Below, piece by piece: positions 35,155 to 44,688 of a stretch of DNA of 64,000 bases. Under the pieces are notes generated by a model. That model was not told the origin of the DNA. It searched no databases and was given only the letters and a program-made list of their open reading frames with translations. The stretch comes from an uncultured Eubacteriales bacterium (GTDB lineage Bacteria > Bacillota > Clostridia > Saccharofermentanales > Saccharofermentanaceae). The position numbers were made by a program, and so were the translations under genes. Location of the stretch: assembly GCA_900314745.1 (NCBI GenBank), contig OMWK01000004.1, forward strand, positions 83,748-147,747. The letters are read 5' to 3'. Each line of letters begins with the position of its first letter. Position 1 is the stretch's first letter.

Positions 35155-35624
35155 TCTGATAATCTCCTCATTCTCTGAAGATACTCCGTGAAGCTCTTCT
35201 TGTAGGACCTGTTGATGCAGATCCTCTCACCGTTGTCGAACGAAGCGTAGACCTTCATGTTGAGGTCGGGCTTCAGCTGCTTGATCTTATATATATTAAT
35301 CAGATTAGACTTCGATACTCTTACGAATCCGTAGTTCCACAGCTGCTCCTCGCAGGCTACGAGGGTGGTCATCAGGCGGTATACGCCATTCTTCGTATAA
35401 GCGAACAGCTTCCTGTCGATGTGGTCGAGGTAGTAGATATCGCCGGGGTCGAGGATGATATCGATACCGTCGTCCAGGTCTTCGTCGGCAGGCCGTCCCT
35501 TAAGAGACGGCCTGTCTGAATTGGCTATGTCGATGATCTGCTTTATGGCAGGGCGCATGCTCGAATAATATATGTCCACGCGCTCTTCTGCCGTATTCTT
35601 GTCTTCGTAAAGATTAAGTCTCAT
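35151..35624 (-). CDS. LytTR-domain transcriptional regulator
   Basis: A 157-residue regulator without a receiver domain. The C-terminal 95 residues form the LytTR beta-fold: DIYYLDHIDRKLFAYTKNGVYRL, FVRVSKSNLINIYKIKQLKP and INRSYKKSF. The N-terminus (about 55 residues) is of unclear fold. It is translated right after the alpha/beta hydrolase and coupled to the DUF3021 gene. The direct repeats at 36662-36691 are the best candidate binding sites. Confidence 0.88.
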   Translation of the reverse strand: MRLNLYEDKNTAEERVDIYYSSMRPAIKQIIDIANSDRPSLKGRPADEDLDDGIDIILDPGDIYYLDHIDRKLFAYTKNGVYRLMTTLVACEEQLWNYGFVRVSKSNLINIYKIKQLKPDLNMKVYASFDNGERICINRSYKKSFTEYLQRMRRLSE

Positions 35625-36584
35625 TTATACTCCAACTGATGTGAGAAAGTTCCCGACGCTGTCCATGTATCCGTCGGCATCATCGATGATGCCTTCGATA
35701 TGGGCGCTGTCGACGTGAAGGATCGCGCTTCCTTCGCTCGTAATATTATCATATATCTGCTCCACATACTGAGGGAGGCAGACCTCGTCGCGGTCGGATA
35801 CGATGATGAGCACGGGAAGCTCAATCCGGGAAGCAACTTCGATGGTATCGGCATCGTCCCAGTCAATCCTGTCGAATGTGCTCATGAAAGACTTGCTGGT
35901 GCCGATTAGAAAGTTTGTAACTGGTGAATGTGCCCCCTCTTCTCCGTCGCCGAACATGAGTCGGAGCATGAGTTCCATGCCGGGTACAGGGGAATCGCAG
36001 ATGACAGCGTCAGCTGCTTCAGCCTCGCCGGGAACAACATTTGCTGCGTAGATGACGGCTGTCTGGGCGCCCATGGACTGACCGTGGACGATTACCTTAT
36101 CGTAGCCCAGAGTCTGTCTTGCATATGCAACCATCGCCTCCACATCGAGCTCCTCGTTAATGCCGAATGTTACTCGGTCATCTCCGTTGCTGCCGCAGCC
36201 TCTCTGGTCTATAGCGATAACGTCGTATCCGTCCTGAAGGTAGCCTTCTGCAAGAGGATAAATACTTACTCTGTCTCCGCCTGCGCCGTGAACCAGGACT
36301 ACACATGTGTCGCTGCCCTGCTCGAAAAGCGTACCCGGTACGAGATTACCGTCTTCCGCCACTGTGCTCACGTCAACACCTTGATACTCAGCATTGAATG
36401 CATCGATGTCATATCCCCAGAGCTCGAGCTGCTTCAAGCTGTTCTCGCATGTGTTCTTGCCTTCGTTCTGATGAAGTATCTTATCTGAGATGACGCCGCC
36501 CGTTACGATCGATCCGCCGATGGCAACTGCTGCGATCACGACTGCTGTAATAACCAATCCCTTAATAATCTTGTTCTTTCCCAT
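35625..36584 (-). CDS. membrane-anchored alpha/beta hydrolase
   Basis: A 319-residue protein with one N-terminal membrane anchor (IIKGLVITAVVIAAVAIGG), and an outward-facing hydrolase domain. It has VLVHGAGGDR near residue 96, DQRGCGSNG near 127, the nucleophile elbow HGQSMGAQ near 166, VSDRDEVCLP for the acid and DSAHIEG for the histidine. GAAGGAG precedes the ATG. It is the first gene of the operon with LytTR and DUF3021. The substrate is unknown. Confidence 0.82.
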   Translation of the reverse strand: MGKNKIIKGLVITAVVIAAVAIGGSIVTGGVISDKILHQNEGKNTCENSLKQLELWGYDIDAFNAEYQGVDVSTVAEDGNLVPGTLFEQGSDTCVVLVHGAGGDRVSIYPLAEGYLQDGYDVIAIDQRGCGSNGDDRVTFGINEELDVEAMVAYARQTLGYDKVIVHGQSMGAQTAVIYAANVVPGEAEAADAVICDSPVPGMELMLRLMFGDGEEGAHSPVTNFLIGTSKSFMSTFDRIDWDDADTIEVASRIELPVLIIVSDRDEVCLPQYVEQIYDNITSEGSAILHVDSAHIEGIIDDADGYMDSVGNFLTSVGV

Positions 36585-36661
36585 TGTCTTAAAACTCCTT
36601 CATGTTTTTCCTTGATGAGTTCACTTTAGCAAAGCCCCAAAAGCCGCGTCGGAAAATCTGC

Positions 36662-36691
36662 ACAAGTTGCATAAGGAGGTGTACAAGTTGC
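36662..36691. promoter_or_regulatory. ACAAGTTGC direct repeats, likely LytTR binding site
   Basis: ACAAGTTGC occurs at 36662-36670 and 36683-36691, 21 bp start to start, that is two helical turns on the same DNA face. LytTR proteins bind such spaced direct repeats. They lie upstream of the hydrolase-LytTR-DUF3021 operon, in the space shared with the divergent transporter gene. Confidence 0.55.
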
Positions 36692-36759
36692 GGATAATGG
36701 CCGTCAAAGCCTTATATTACGGTATATATAGACGCGTATCTATATGTCAAATAAAGGGT

Positions 36760-36788
36760 TTTACAAAGTCGGATTCTGTATTTATAAT
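36760..36788 (+). promoter_or_regulatory. promoter of the Na/Pi transporter gene
   Basis: TTTACA at 36760-36765, 17 bases, TATAAT at 36783-36788. The predicted start near 36795 leaves a 5' leader of only about 3 bases before the ATG at 36798. Confidence 0.8.
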
Positions 36789-36797
36789 ACGTGGTGT

Positions 36798-38555
36798 ATG
36801 GATATATTTGCTTTTATAACTTTATTCGGCGGACTGGCATTCTTCCTTTACGGAATGCATCTTCTGTCCGAGTCTTTGAAGAAGACGGCCGGCGGCAAGC
36901 TTGAGAAGCTTCTCAAGAAGGCCACTAATAATTCCGGTAAGGGTCTTCTCGTCGGAGCAATCATCACAATTGCAATTCAATCCTCCTCAGCCATGACGGT
37001 CATGTTGGTCGGTTTTGTTAACTCGGGCATCATGGAACTGTTCCAGACTGTCGGAGTTATCTTCGGTTCCGATATCGGAACGACACTCACCGCATGGATA
37101 CTCTCACTCTCAGGTATCAACAGTGACGGCAATATCCTTCTGAAGCTTCTGGAGCCTAAGTGCTTCTCACTCATATTCGCACTCATCGGTATCATTCTGA
37201 TCATGGGTTCGAAGAAGCAGAGAAGGAAGGATATCGGAATGATGCTCGTAGGATTCGGAATCCTCATGCAGGGAATGACGATGATGAGCTCTTCGATGGC
37301 ACCTCTTCGCGATTCCGAGAGCTTCGTACATATCCTTACGGCATTTAAGAATCCTATCTTAGGTGTTCTCGCAGGCACGATAGTAACCGGCGTTATCCAA
37401 AGTTCAGCCGCTTCGATCGGTATCCTGCAGTCCCTGTCGCTTACGGGCAGCCTCACATACGGCATGACGATCCCGCTTATCATCGGTGCCAACATCGGTA
37501 CCTGTATGACAGCGGTTCTCTCTTCAATCGGCGTAAGCAGAGATGCCAAGAGAGTTACTGTCATTCACGTTGCCATCAAGGTCATCGGCGGAGTAATTTG
37601 GCTGATGCTCTTCTATTCACTCGATGCGATAATGGATTTTGCCTTCCTCGATAAGTCCATCGGAATAGTCGGAATCGCGGCTTTCCACTCGATATTCAAT
37701 ATCGGTAACACAATTATACTGTTCCCGTTCAGAAGTCACCTCGTTAAGCTCGCTAAGCTCCTCATTAAGGAGACTGATGAGGAGCAGGAGTTCAAGCTCG
37801 ATGACCGTCTCATGACTTCACCGCCTATCGCCGTCTCCGAGTGTACAAACTCCATGGTTAAGATGGTCGGCAAGGCCAAGGCTGGTCTCGATAAGGCTAC
37901 GGACATGCTTCTTACGGGATATAACGACAATGACTTCGAGTTCGTTAAGAAGAACGAGGAGAAGGTCGACAGTTACGAGGACGTTATCGGTTCGTTCCTT
38001 ATGAAGCTCACGACGACACATCACCTCTCCGTTGAGGATAAGAACAGATCTTCCAAGATGCTTCAGGCAGTCGGAGAATTCGAGCGTATCGCCGACCACG
38101 CGAACTACATGGCTAACTCCGCTGAGGAGATCGCGAGGAAGCAGATCGTTTTCTCGCCCGATGCGAATGATGAGATAAGAAGGATAGTTACAGCCGTTAA
38201 GGAAGTCTATACGAAGACCGCCGAGTGCTATCTTTCCAACAATCCCGATATGTCCAAGGAGATAGGTCCCCTTCGTATCGTCATCAGTGAGATGTGCGAC
38301 ACATATAAGGCCAATCACGTTGAGAGACTGTCCTCAGGAATTTGTGAGCCCGGTCACGGCTTCGTTTATAACGATATCCTCTACAGCTGCGGCAGAATTG
38401 CCGACCACAGCATGAACATCGCGGCTATAGTCTACAGATTTAAGACTATGGACAGCGGCGACACATACATGCACGACTTCAAGCAGCGTAAGGATGCCGA
38501 GAGTGAAGCTCTCTATAACAAGTATCTCGAGAAATACGTAAAATCTGCAATCTGA
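36798..38555 (+). CDS. Na/Pi cotransporter family protein with PhoU-like tail
   Basis: 585 residues from the ATG at 36798; an upstream in-frame ATG at 36744 lies before the promoter. The membrane part (residues 1-310) has the two inverted QSSSA repeats of the family, AIQSSSAMTVMLVGFVNSG near 57 and GVIQSSAASIGILQSL near 215. The C-terminal 230 residues form PhoU-like helical bundles. Family members import phosphate with sodium or act in phosphate homeostasis. The response regulator gene begins 21 bases after its stop but has its own promoter. Confidence 0.9.
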   Translation: MDIFAFITLFGGLAFFLYGMHLLSESLKKTAGGKLEKLLKKATNNSGKGLLVGAIITIAIQSSSAMTVMLVGFVNSGIMELFQTVGVIFGSDIGTTLTAWILSLSGINSDGNILLKLLEPKCFSLIFALIGIILIMGSKKQRRKDIGMMLVGFGILMQGMTMMSSSMAPLRDSESFVHILTAFKNPILGVLAGTIVTGVIQSSAASIGILQSLSLTGSLTYGMTIPLIIGANIGTCMTAVLSSIGVSRDAKRVTVIHVAIKVIGGVIWLMLFYSLDAIMDFAFLDKSIGIVGIAAFHSIFNIGNTIILFPFRSHLVKLAKLLIKETDEEQEFKLDDRLMTSPPIAVSECTNSMVKMVGKAKAGLDKATDMLLTGYNDNDFEFVKKNEEKVDSYEDVIGSFLMKLTTTHHLSVEDKNRSSKMLQAVGEFERIADHANYMANSAEEIARKQIVFSPDANDEIRRIVTAVKEVYTKTAECYLSNNPDMSKEIGPLRIVISEMCDTYKANHVERLSSGICEPGHGFVYNDILYSCGRIADHSMNIAAIVYRFKTMDSGDTYMHDFKQRKDAESEALYNKYLEKYVKSAI

Positions 38556-38575
38556 TTAAGTGATACAATCTTAAT

Positions 38576-39283
38576 ATGGATTACAAAGTTCTCATGATCG
38601 ATGACGATAAAGTTATCGCGGAGTCAACCGCGGAGTACTTTAACATGTTCGATGTGAAGACTGCTTTCGTTACCACTTTCGAGGAGGCGGCAGCTTTCCT
38701 TGAGAAGAACACGGTGTCGCTTCTTCTGCTCGACATCAACCTGGGAGACAGGTCGGGCTTTGACCTGTGCAAGCAGGTGCGTGAGAACTACGACATGCCG
38801 ATACTTTTTGTAAGTGCGAGAACTTCTGATGACGACGTGCTGATCGCGCTCAACATCGGCGGCGACGACTACATCAAGAAGCCGTATACCCTAAGCATTC
38901 TGCTTGCCAAGGTGAAGACTGTCATCGCGCGCTACGAGAAGGCGGCTTCTGCTTTTCCTTCCGCTTCATCCGCGCCGAAAGGCTCATCGTACGAGCTTCC
39001 CGGCGGCGTTACACTCGATACCAATACGCATAAGCTAATGGCGGGCGGTGAGGAACAGAGCCTCAAGGACATGGAATACAAATTGCTTTTGTACCTTTTG
39101 CAGAACCGCGGCCGCGTCGTTGCCAAGGACGAGCTTCTGAAGAATGTGTGGGACGATGAGTTCATCGGAGAAGGTACCATAGCCGTGCACATAAGACACT
39201 TAAGAGAGAAGATAGAGAAGGACCCGAAGGAGCCTTTGATCATCAAGACCATCTGGGGCGTAGGGTATATCCTCGATGCGTAA
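38576..39283 (+). CDS. OmpR-family response regulator (module 1)
   Basis: A 235-residue regulator: receiver domain with acidic pocket DDD near residue 9-11, phosphoacceptor Asp53 in LLLLDINLG, Lys in IKKPY near 105, and a winged-helix domain (residues 140-233) ending IIKTIWGVGYIL. The ATG has no Shine-Dalgarno site; TGATACAAT lies exactly 6 bases upstream, so the message is probably leaderless. It overlaps its sensor kinase gene by 8 bases and is a close paralogue of the regulator at 50652. Confidence 0.93.
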   Translation: MDYKVLMIDDDKVIAESTAEYFNMFDVKTAFVTTFEEAAAFLEKNTVSLLLLDINLGDRSGFDLCKQVRENYDMPILFVSARTSDDDVLIALNIGGDDYIKKPYTLSILLAKVKTVIARYEKAASAFPSASSAPKGSSYELPGGVTLDTNTHKLMAGGEEQSLKDMEYKLLLYLLQNRGRVVAKDELLKNVWDDEFIGEGTIAVHIRHLREKIEKDPKEPLIIKTIWGVGYILDA

Positions 39284-40565
39284 GTTCTATAAGATAATCA
39301 TACTCGTTGCCGTGATCTACCTTGCAGGTATAGCGGCATTTGCTTTCTTAAGCGGCAGGAAGATCGGCGGTTCCTCCATAAGCGAACAGGATGTGCTGTT
39401 TCTTAACGACATAGCATATGCAGTTAAGGAGAACGATGTGCTCGAATCCGTCAAAGGTGACAAGGATTATGTCGTCACGGATACTCTCGGGAACGTCATT
39501 TACGATTCGCGCGGGGAGCAGGAAGGGACATTTACGGTTCAGACAGCCATAAAGAACCGCTATCCGTATGTAGCGGTCACGGAAGGCGACAGGATCACGG
39601 GATATGCGATCCTCATAGATGACGGCGCGGCTGTATATAACAGCATGAGGTTAACTATCATTGTATGCCTGGCTATCGCGGGGGCTCTGATAATACTCGG
39701 AGCTGTTGTGCTGGTCATCTATATGGACAGGAATCTGATACATCCTTTTAAGAAGATGGAGGGGTTCGCGAGCAAGGTTGCCGAGGGTAATCTTGATGAG
39801 CCTCTGGAGATGGACCGCCACAATGTATTCGGCAAGTTCTCGGAAAGCTTCGATATCATGAGGGAGGAACTTAAGACATCGCGCGAGAGGGAGCTTCAGC
39901 TTCAGAAGAAGGAACGTGAGCTTGTCGCATCGTTAAGTCACGACCTGAAGACACCTATCACAGGAATTAAGCTTACTACCGAGCTTCTTAAGACGAAGCA
40001 CGAGATGAATGCGACTTCCGGGGAAGATCCGGAGATAGAGAAGCTTGATAACATCTGGCAGAAGGCGGATGAGATAGATAATCTTGTCTCGGATCTGTTC
40101 TCGTCGACGCTCGACGATCTCGGTGAGTTCAAGGTTAACCTGACTGATGAGGAGTCAGCCGTAATAAGCGGTATCATAAAGCGCTACGATGACAGGCTAC
40201 TTGTTACTGAAGGTGAGCTTCCGAAGGTCATCATAAACGTTGACGTTAAGCGTTTAAGCCAGGTAATAGGAAATATAATTACCAATTCATATAAATACGC
40301 CGGCACGAAGATAGATGTGTCGTACGGCCTTATAGACGGATTTCTGGAGATGAAGATAAGAGATTACGGTCCGGGTGTTCCGGAGGATGAATTAAGCCTT
40401 ATCGCGAATAAGTTCTACAGAGGCAGGAACTGGCGTGAGAGTGAGCAGGACGGAAACGGCCTGGGACTTTATATCGCGAATACATTGATGCAGAAGATGA
40501 ACGGCGAGCTGATTCCTGAGAGCCGTGGCGGATTGATAATCACTCTGCTGATTCCGTTAAGCTGA
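39276..40565 (+). CDS. sensor histidine kinase (module 1)
   Basis: 429 residues: membrane segment near 5-25, an extracellular domain of about 100 residues, a second membrane segment near 130-150, a HAMP-like linker, phosphoacceptor His222 in SLSHDLKTPITG, N-box IGNIITNSYKYAGT, and G-boxes DYGPGVP and NGLGLYIA. The linker RHNVFGKFSESFDIMREELK matches the kinase at 49408 closely. It should phosphorylate the regulator encoded just before. The external domain suggests sensing of an outside ligand rather than intramembrane sensing. Confidence 0.93.
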   Translation: MRKFYKIIILVAVIYLAGIAAFAFLSGRKIGGSSISEQDVLFLNDIAYAVKENDVLESVKGDKDYVVTDTLGNVIYDSRGEQEGTFTVQTAIKNRYPYVAVTEGDRITGYAILIDDGAAVYNSMRLTIIVCLAIAGALIILGAVVLVIYMDRNLIHPFKKMEGFASKVAEGNLDEPLEMDRHNVFGKFSESFDIMREELKTSRERELQLQKKERELVASLSHDLKTPITGIKLTTELLKTKHEMNATSGEDPEIEKLDNIWQKADEIDNLVSDLFSSTLDDLGEFKVNLTDEESAVISGIIKRYDDRLLVTEGELPKVIINVDVKRLSQVIGNIITNSYKYAGTKIDVSYGLIDGFLEMKIRDYGPGVPEDELSLIANKFYRGRNWRESEQDGNGLGLYIANTLMQKMNGELIPESRGGLIITLLIPLS

Positions 40566-40573
40566 TAAAGACA

Positions 40574-40605
40574 ACAAAAAAGGGACTGCCGTCTGACAGT
40601 CCCTT
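40574..40605 (-). terminator. terminator of the Thr/Glu-repeat lipoprotein gene
   Basis: AAGGGACTG at 40580-40588 pairs with CAGTCCCTT at 40597-40605; the A-run on the plus strand gives TTTTTT at the 3' end of the minus-strand transcript. Confidence 0.85.
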
Positions 40606-40628
40606 CGTTAATCTTCAATCAGTAAAGA

Positions 40629-41159
40629 TTAAGCCTCTCTTGTGAGCTCCATTGTCTCATTCTCTGTAACGAGTGTGAGTGTGTCGCCGTCGATTGTGTA
40701 TGTAGCCTCGTCTGTATCATCAGGGTAGTCAACCATAACAACTGTGATGTTCTCGCCGTCAGCAGAGTAAACGATCTCGAACTCAGCAGACTCATCTTCG
40801 ATAGCCATCTCAACAACACCTGTGTTGTCGTCGTTGAATGTGTAAGTAACAGTAGAACCCTCTTCCTCGATTGTCCATGAACCGATGAGGTCCTCATCGA
40901 TCTCGCCGTCGAGCTCGATTGCAGCAGCAGTCTCGGAAGCCTCTGTCTCAGCAGCCTCGGATGCCTCTGTCTCAGCAACAGTCTCCTCTGTCTCAGCAAC
41001 AGTCTCTTCTGTCTCTGCAACAGTCTCTTCGGATGTTTCAACAACAGTCTCTTCTGTCTCAGCAGATGTCTCAGTTGTATTGCCGCAAGCAGCAACGCTC
41101 ATAGCCATAGCAGCAACAACAGATACTGCCAAAATGTTCTTCATAACATTCTTCTTCAT
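40629..41159 (-). CDS. lipoprotein with Thr/Glu-Val repeats and small beta domain
   Basis: A 176-residue lipoprotein; signal peptide ends SVAAC (Cys25). A linker of tandem ETEETVA units (about residues 33-80) is followed by a compact domain starting LIGSWTIEEEGSTVTYTFNDDNTG, like the small lipocalin-like or DUF5640-type domains of clostridial lipoproteins. AAAGGAG precedes the ATG. It sits, on the other strand, between the module 1 kinase and the ABC genes. The repeats may change in copy number. Function unknown. Confidence 0.75.
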   Translation of the reverse strand: MKKNVMKNILAVSVVAAMAMSVAACGNTTETSAETEETVVETSEETVAETEETVAETEETVAETEASEAAETEASETAAAIELDGEIDEDLIGSWTIEEEGSTVTYTFNDDNTGVVEMAIEDESAEFEIVYSADGENITVVMVDYPDDTDEATYTIDGDTLTLVTENETMELTREA

Positions 41160-41319
41160 TTCTTTATTCTCCTTTCGCTTCGTTAGAAGCTTGTTCGATT
41201 ATAGCGCTCGTGGAAATTGCGGCAATTATCACATCTAACAATAAGTTGAGGAAAAATCACGTAATTTTGTGGTTGAATATAGAAAAAGTGCTATTTGCCC
41301 CGGAATTCTCTTCGCAATT

Positions 41320-41382
41320 AAGAATTTGATAAGAATTTGATAGTACTTCGGCAAAGAAGTCCGCGCCCTGAAATCATATACT
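41320..41382 (+). promoter_or_regulatory. tandem 11-bp repeat and promoter of ABC module 1
   Basis: AAGAATTTGAT occurs twice in perfect tandem at 41320-41330 and 41331-41341, an OmpR-type binding pattern. A poor -35 (AAGAAG at 41354) and -10 TATACT at 41377-41382 follow, which fits a promoter that needs an activator. Confidence 0.65.
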
Positions 41383-41419
41383 CCAATCATAAAGTGCATA
41401 TCATGCGTGGGAGGAATAT

Positions 41420-42181
41420 ATGGGAAATTCAATCTTAAGAACAGAGAAGCTTTGTAAATCATTCTCGAACGGCGGCGTACAGCAGCATGTAATCAAGAAC
41501 CTCGACATGGAGATAAGGGAGGGTGACTTCACGGTCATCATGGGTTCATCGGGATCAGGTAAATCGACGCTGCTCTATGCGTTGTCCGGTATGGATAAGC
41601 CTTCGATGGGCAAGGTCATCTTCGATGGGACCGAGATACAAGACCTAAGCAACGATGAGCTTGCGGTCTTCAGACGCGGCAACTGCGGATTCGTATTCCA
41701 GAGCATCTATCTTCTTGAGAATCAGACAGTGCTGGATAACGTATTAACAGGCGCCCTCATAGTTCAGAAGAACTCACCTGAATTAGTAAATAAGGCTAAA
41801 GAACTTCTTAAGAAAGTCGGGCTTAATGAGGAAGTATGGAATAAGTATCCGAGCCAGCTGTCAGGCGGTGAGGCTCAGAGAGTCGGCATCGTAAGGGCAA
41901 TCATAAATGATCCGAAGATCCTCTTCGCCGATGAGCCGACAGGTCAGTTAAACTCCGCATCAAGCCGCGATGTCCTCGATATCTTCACAGACATTCATAA
42001 GAACGGCCAGAGCATTGTCATGGTTACACATGATCTTAAGACCGCACTTCGCGGTACACGCGTCCTTTATTTAAGAGACGGCGGCGTAGTAGGCGATTAC
42101 AGAATGCCGAACTTTTGTGAGGATGACATAAAGGAAAGAAGAAATAATCTGACTTCCTTCCTCGAGGATATGGGGTGGTAA
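41420..42181 (+). CDS. ABC transporter ATP-binding protein (module 1)
   Basis: A 253-residue ATPase of the MacB/LolD type: Walker A GSSGSGKSTLLY near residue 41, Q-loop FVFQS, signature LSGGEAQRVG near 152, Walker B ILFADEPTG and H-loop VTHD. GGGAGG precedes the ATG. It pairs with the FtsX-like permease gene that follows 2 bases after its stop. The pair probably exports or removes peptides or lipids at the membrane; the substrate is not visible. Confidence 0.93.
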   Translation: MGNSILRTEKLCKSFSNGGVQQHVIKNLDMEIREGDFTVIMGSSGSGKSTLLYALSGMDKPSMGKVIFDGTEIQDLSNDELAVFRRGNCGFVFQSIYLLENQTVLDNVLTGALIVQKNSPELVNKAKELLKKVGLNEEVWNKYPSQLSGGEAQRVGIVRAIINDPKILFADEPTGQLNSASSRDVLDIFTDIHKNGQSIVMVTHDLKTALRGTRVLYLRDGGVVGDYRMPNFCEDDIKERRNNLTSFLEDMGW

Positions 42182-42183
42182 AG

Positions 42184-44676
42184 ATGGGGAAGATATTAAG
42201 ACTTTCACTTTTTAACTTAAGAAAGAACAAGAAAGAAGCGGCGGCGATCGTATTTCTTACTCTGGTCTCCACGATGATGCTCGGCATCTTCGCGATCAAT
42301 TTAAGCAAGGTAAGTAATGCCTTCGATGAAAGCTTCGCCAAAAGCGGTTCCGTTGATACTTTTATCAGCTTCTCGGAGAATGATTATCGCGATTCTTATC
42401 GGGAGATCCTCGAAGAGGATTACGGCTTTGAAGATGTCAGAAGAGGAAATATGATAAACGGCTTCTCGACGGGCGTTCTTCATGACGGCGAGAAGATCGC
42501 TTATAACCTTGCGTTTATTACAGAATCAGAGAATCAGAAGATCGATGACGGCAACATCATCGAATCTATGACCGAAGAGCAGATCGAAGCTCTGGATCAC
42601 TGGGTTATCCTGCCTTCTTTCTTTAAATACAATCTTAGATACGAGATCGGCGATGAATTCATTCCCGTAGTGAGCGGAAGACAGTATCCTTTCACGGTGG
42701 CAGGTTTCTATAATACAGGACTGTCGAATGAATCCGGAATGCTGTTTAAGATCATTATCTCGAATGAGGACTACAGACTTCTGACACCTGTATTTCAAGA
42801 ATATGTTTTCCTGGCCTTTAATTCTGACGATGATTTCAATTACAGAGATTATTTTACAAGCTGCATGGATGAATCCGGTGACAGCTTTGAAGGATACGGT
42901 TTTACAAAAGAAGAGGAGAAGGCAAACGAGACCAAATTCCTTAATCTCTTCCTTTACATGAGTATCACCCTCTCGCTGATTACATTTGTAGCATCAATCT
43001 TCATGGTAAGGAACAAGATCAGATCCGACATCGAAGATCAGATGGAGAGGATCGGTGTTCTTGAGGCACTGGGATATAAGGGCAAGGAGATCTCGTTATC
43101 ATATGTGTTCGAGTATGTGATCTCAAGCGGTATCGGCGGTGTCATCGGAGGCATCATTGCACTTGCTGCCACTCCGTTTATGAACAATATCATAAGCGTT
43201 ATGCTCGGACGTGAAGTGGTATCTTCCGCGAAAGTATATATGGTGCTGCCGGTAGTGATCGGCGTCATCGGACTGATACTTATCTTCGCTCTTACCAAGG
43301 CCGCTATGGTAAAGAAGTTTCCTCCGGTTGTGGCTTTTCGCCGGGGAATACGCACGCATAACTTCAAGCGCAATGTGCTCCCTCTTGAGAAGACCGGTAA
43401 AAACATTAACAGAAGGCTTGGCTTCAAGGACAGCATCAGGAATATAAGAACGGGCGCAGGTGTCGGCCTTTGCATCTTCCTTGCAGGAACTACGTTGCTG
43501 TTCTGCATGTACACATTCGTGATGTTCTTTAACGGCTCGGACGGGCTTGTAAAGCTCATGGGTATGGAGATATCGGACGATGTAATGACTATAAACGAAG
43601 GTGTAGATCCGTATGCATTAAGCGAAGAGCTCCAGGAGATGCCTGAGGTAAGAATGACGCGCGTAACTGACACCAGTCTGTCATTCCGTGTAGACGGACA
43701 AAAGGAAGGAACGGTCTTCTCTTATGAAGAGTTTACCGATATGGAATATATCGTTCCGATGGAAGGACGATATCCCGAGCACGATAACGAGGTGATGATC
43801 TCACTTAGAAGAAGCAGGACCTATGATCTTGAGGTTGGCGATACGATCGTGATCGATAACCAGGGAGTTAAGACGAGCTATATCATTACAGGCATCGTCG
43901 GCGCCATGAGCAACAACCAGATGAATCTCTACATGACGCTGGATGGTTTCCAAAGAGCAAACGGAAGTGCTGTTCCCAACTGCGTTGAGATCTATCTTGA
44001 GGATGGGGTTAATAGGGAAGAATTCGAGGACAAGCTTATCTCAATCTATGGGCAGAGCGTTGACACGGCTATGTCAGGGGATAATGCAGACGGTACACTT
44101 GAGGAGAGGATACAGGCGGAGGCTTCCGAGAAGATCGCTGTTTTGATGTCAACTTACGGTGTCACGAGCGTCGATTATGCGGTGCGTGTGGGAGATCAGC
44201 TTATAACCGGCAACAGCAGACAGTTTGTTATGAAGGAGCTGCAGTCTTATCACGATCTTGTTAAGTCACAGTTAGATCCGATATCGAACATTACGAGATT
44301 ATTTACGGGAGCAGGAGCTATTGCGGTAGGTGTGATCGTCGCAGTTATCCTCGGTATAATCGCTTCCTCCAACGTAAAGAAGAGGCGTAAGGACTTGGGT
44401 ATCATGAAGAGCCTCGGTTACTCTTCGAAGGATCTCATGACACAGATCGCGATCAGTATCATGCCGGTGACGGTGGTGGCCGTTATCCTTGCATCCGCAG
44501 CGTCGATAATTATCAACAAGGTGTTCTGGTTCCAGATCTTCGGTGCGGACATTAAGACGAGTATTCCGGTTCTGATCCTTACGGATCTCGCGCTCATCGC
44601 ATTCACATTCGTAATGACATATATAGGCGCAGGCAAGATCAGGAAGATCTCCGTAAATGAACTGATGACAGAGTAA
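42184..44676 (+). CDS. FtsX-like ABC permease (module 1)
   Basis: About 830 residues from the ATG at 42184 (GGGGTGG upstream). N-terminal membrane segment, external domain (residues 45-245), three segments of a first FtsX domain (260-400), another membrane segment near 440, a second external domain (470-690), and a second FtsX domain at the end. A KKFPPVVAFRRG motif links the halves. This MacB/LolE-like double layout differs from the shorter BceB type. It is paralogous to the permease at 52237. Confidence 0.9.
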   Translation: MGKILRLSLFNLRKNKKEAAAIVFLTLVSTMMLGIFAINLSKVSNAFDESFAKSGSVDTFISFSENDYRDSYREILEEDYGFEDVRRGNMINGFSTGVLHDGEKIAYNLAFITESENQKIDDGNIIESMTEEQIEALDHWVILPSFFKYNLRYEIGDEFIPVVSGRQYPFTVAGFYNTGLSNESGMLFKIIISNEDYRLLTPVFQEYVFLAFNSDDDFNYRDYFTSCMDESGDSFEGYGFTKEEEKANETKFLNLFLYMSITLSLITFVASIFMVRNKIRSDIEDQMERIGVLEALGYKGKEISLSYVFEYVISSGIGGVIGGIIALAATPFMNNIISVMLGREVVSSAKVYMVLPVVIGVIGLILIFALTKAAMVKKFPPVVAFRRGIRTHNFKRNVLPLEKTGKNINRRLGFKDSIRNIRTGAGVGLCIFLAGTTLLFCMYTFVMFFNGSDGLVKLMGMEISDDVMTINEGVDPYALSEELQEMPEVRMTRVTDTSLSFRVDGQKEGTVFSYEEFTDMEYIVPMEGRYPEHDNEVMISLRRSRTYDLEVGDTIVIDNQGVKTSYIITGIVGAMSNNQMNLYMTLDGFQRANGSAVPNCVEIYLEDGVNREEFEDKLISIYGQSVDTAMSGDNADGTLEERIQAEASEKIAVLMSTYGVTSVDYAVRVGDQLITGNSRQFVMKELQSYHDLVKSQLDPISNITRLFTGAGAIAVGVIVAVILGIIASSNVKKRRKDLGIMKSLGYSSKDLMTQIAISIMPVTVVAVILASAASIIINKVFWFQIFGADIKTSIPVLILTDLALIAFTFVMTYIGAGKIRKISVNELMTE

Positions 44677-44688
44677 GAGGTGGGTATT

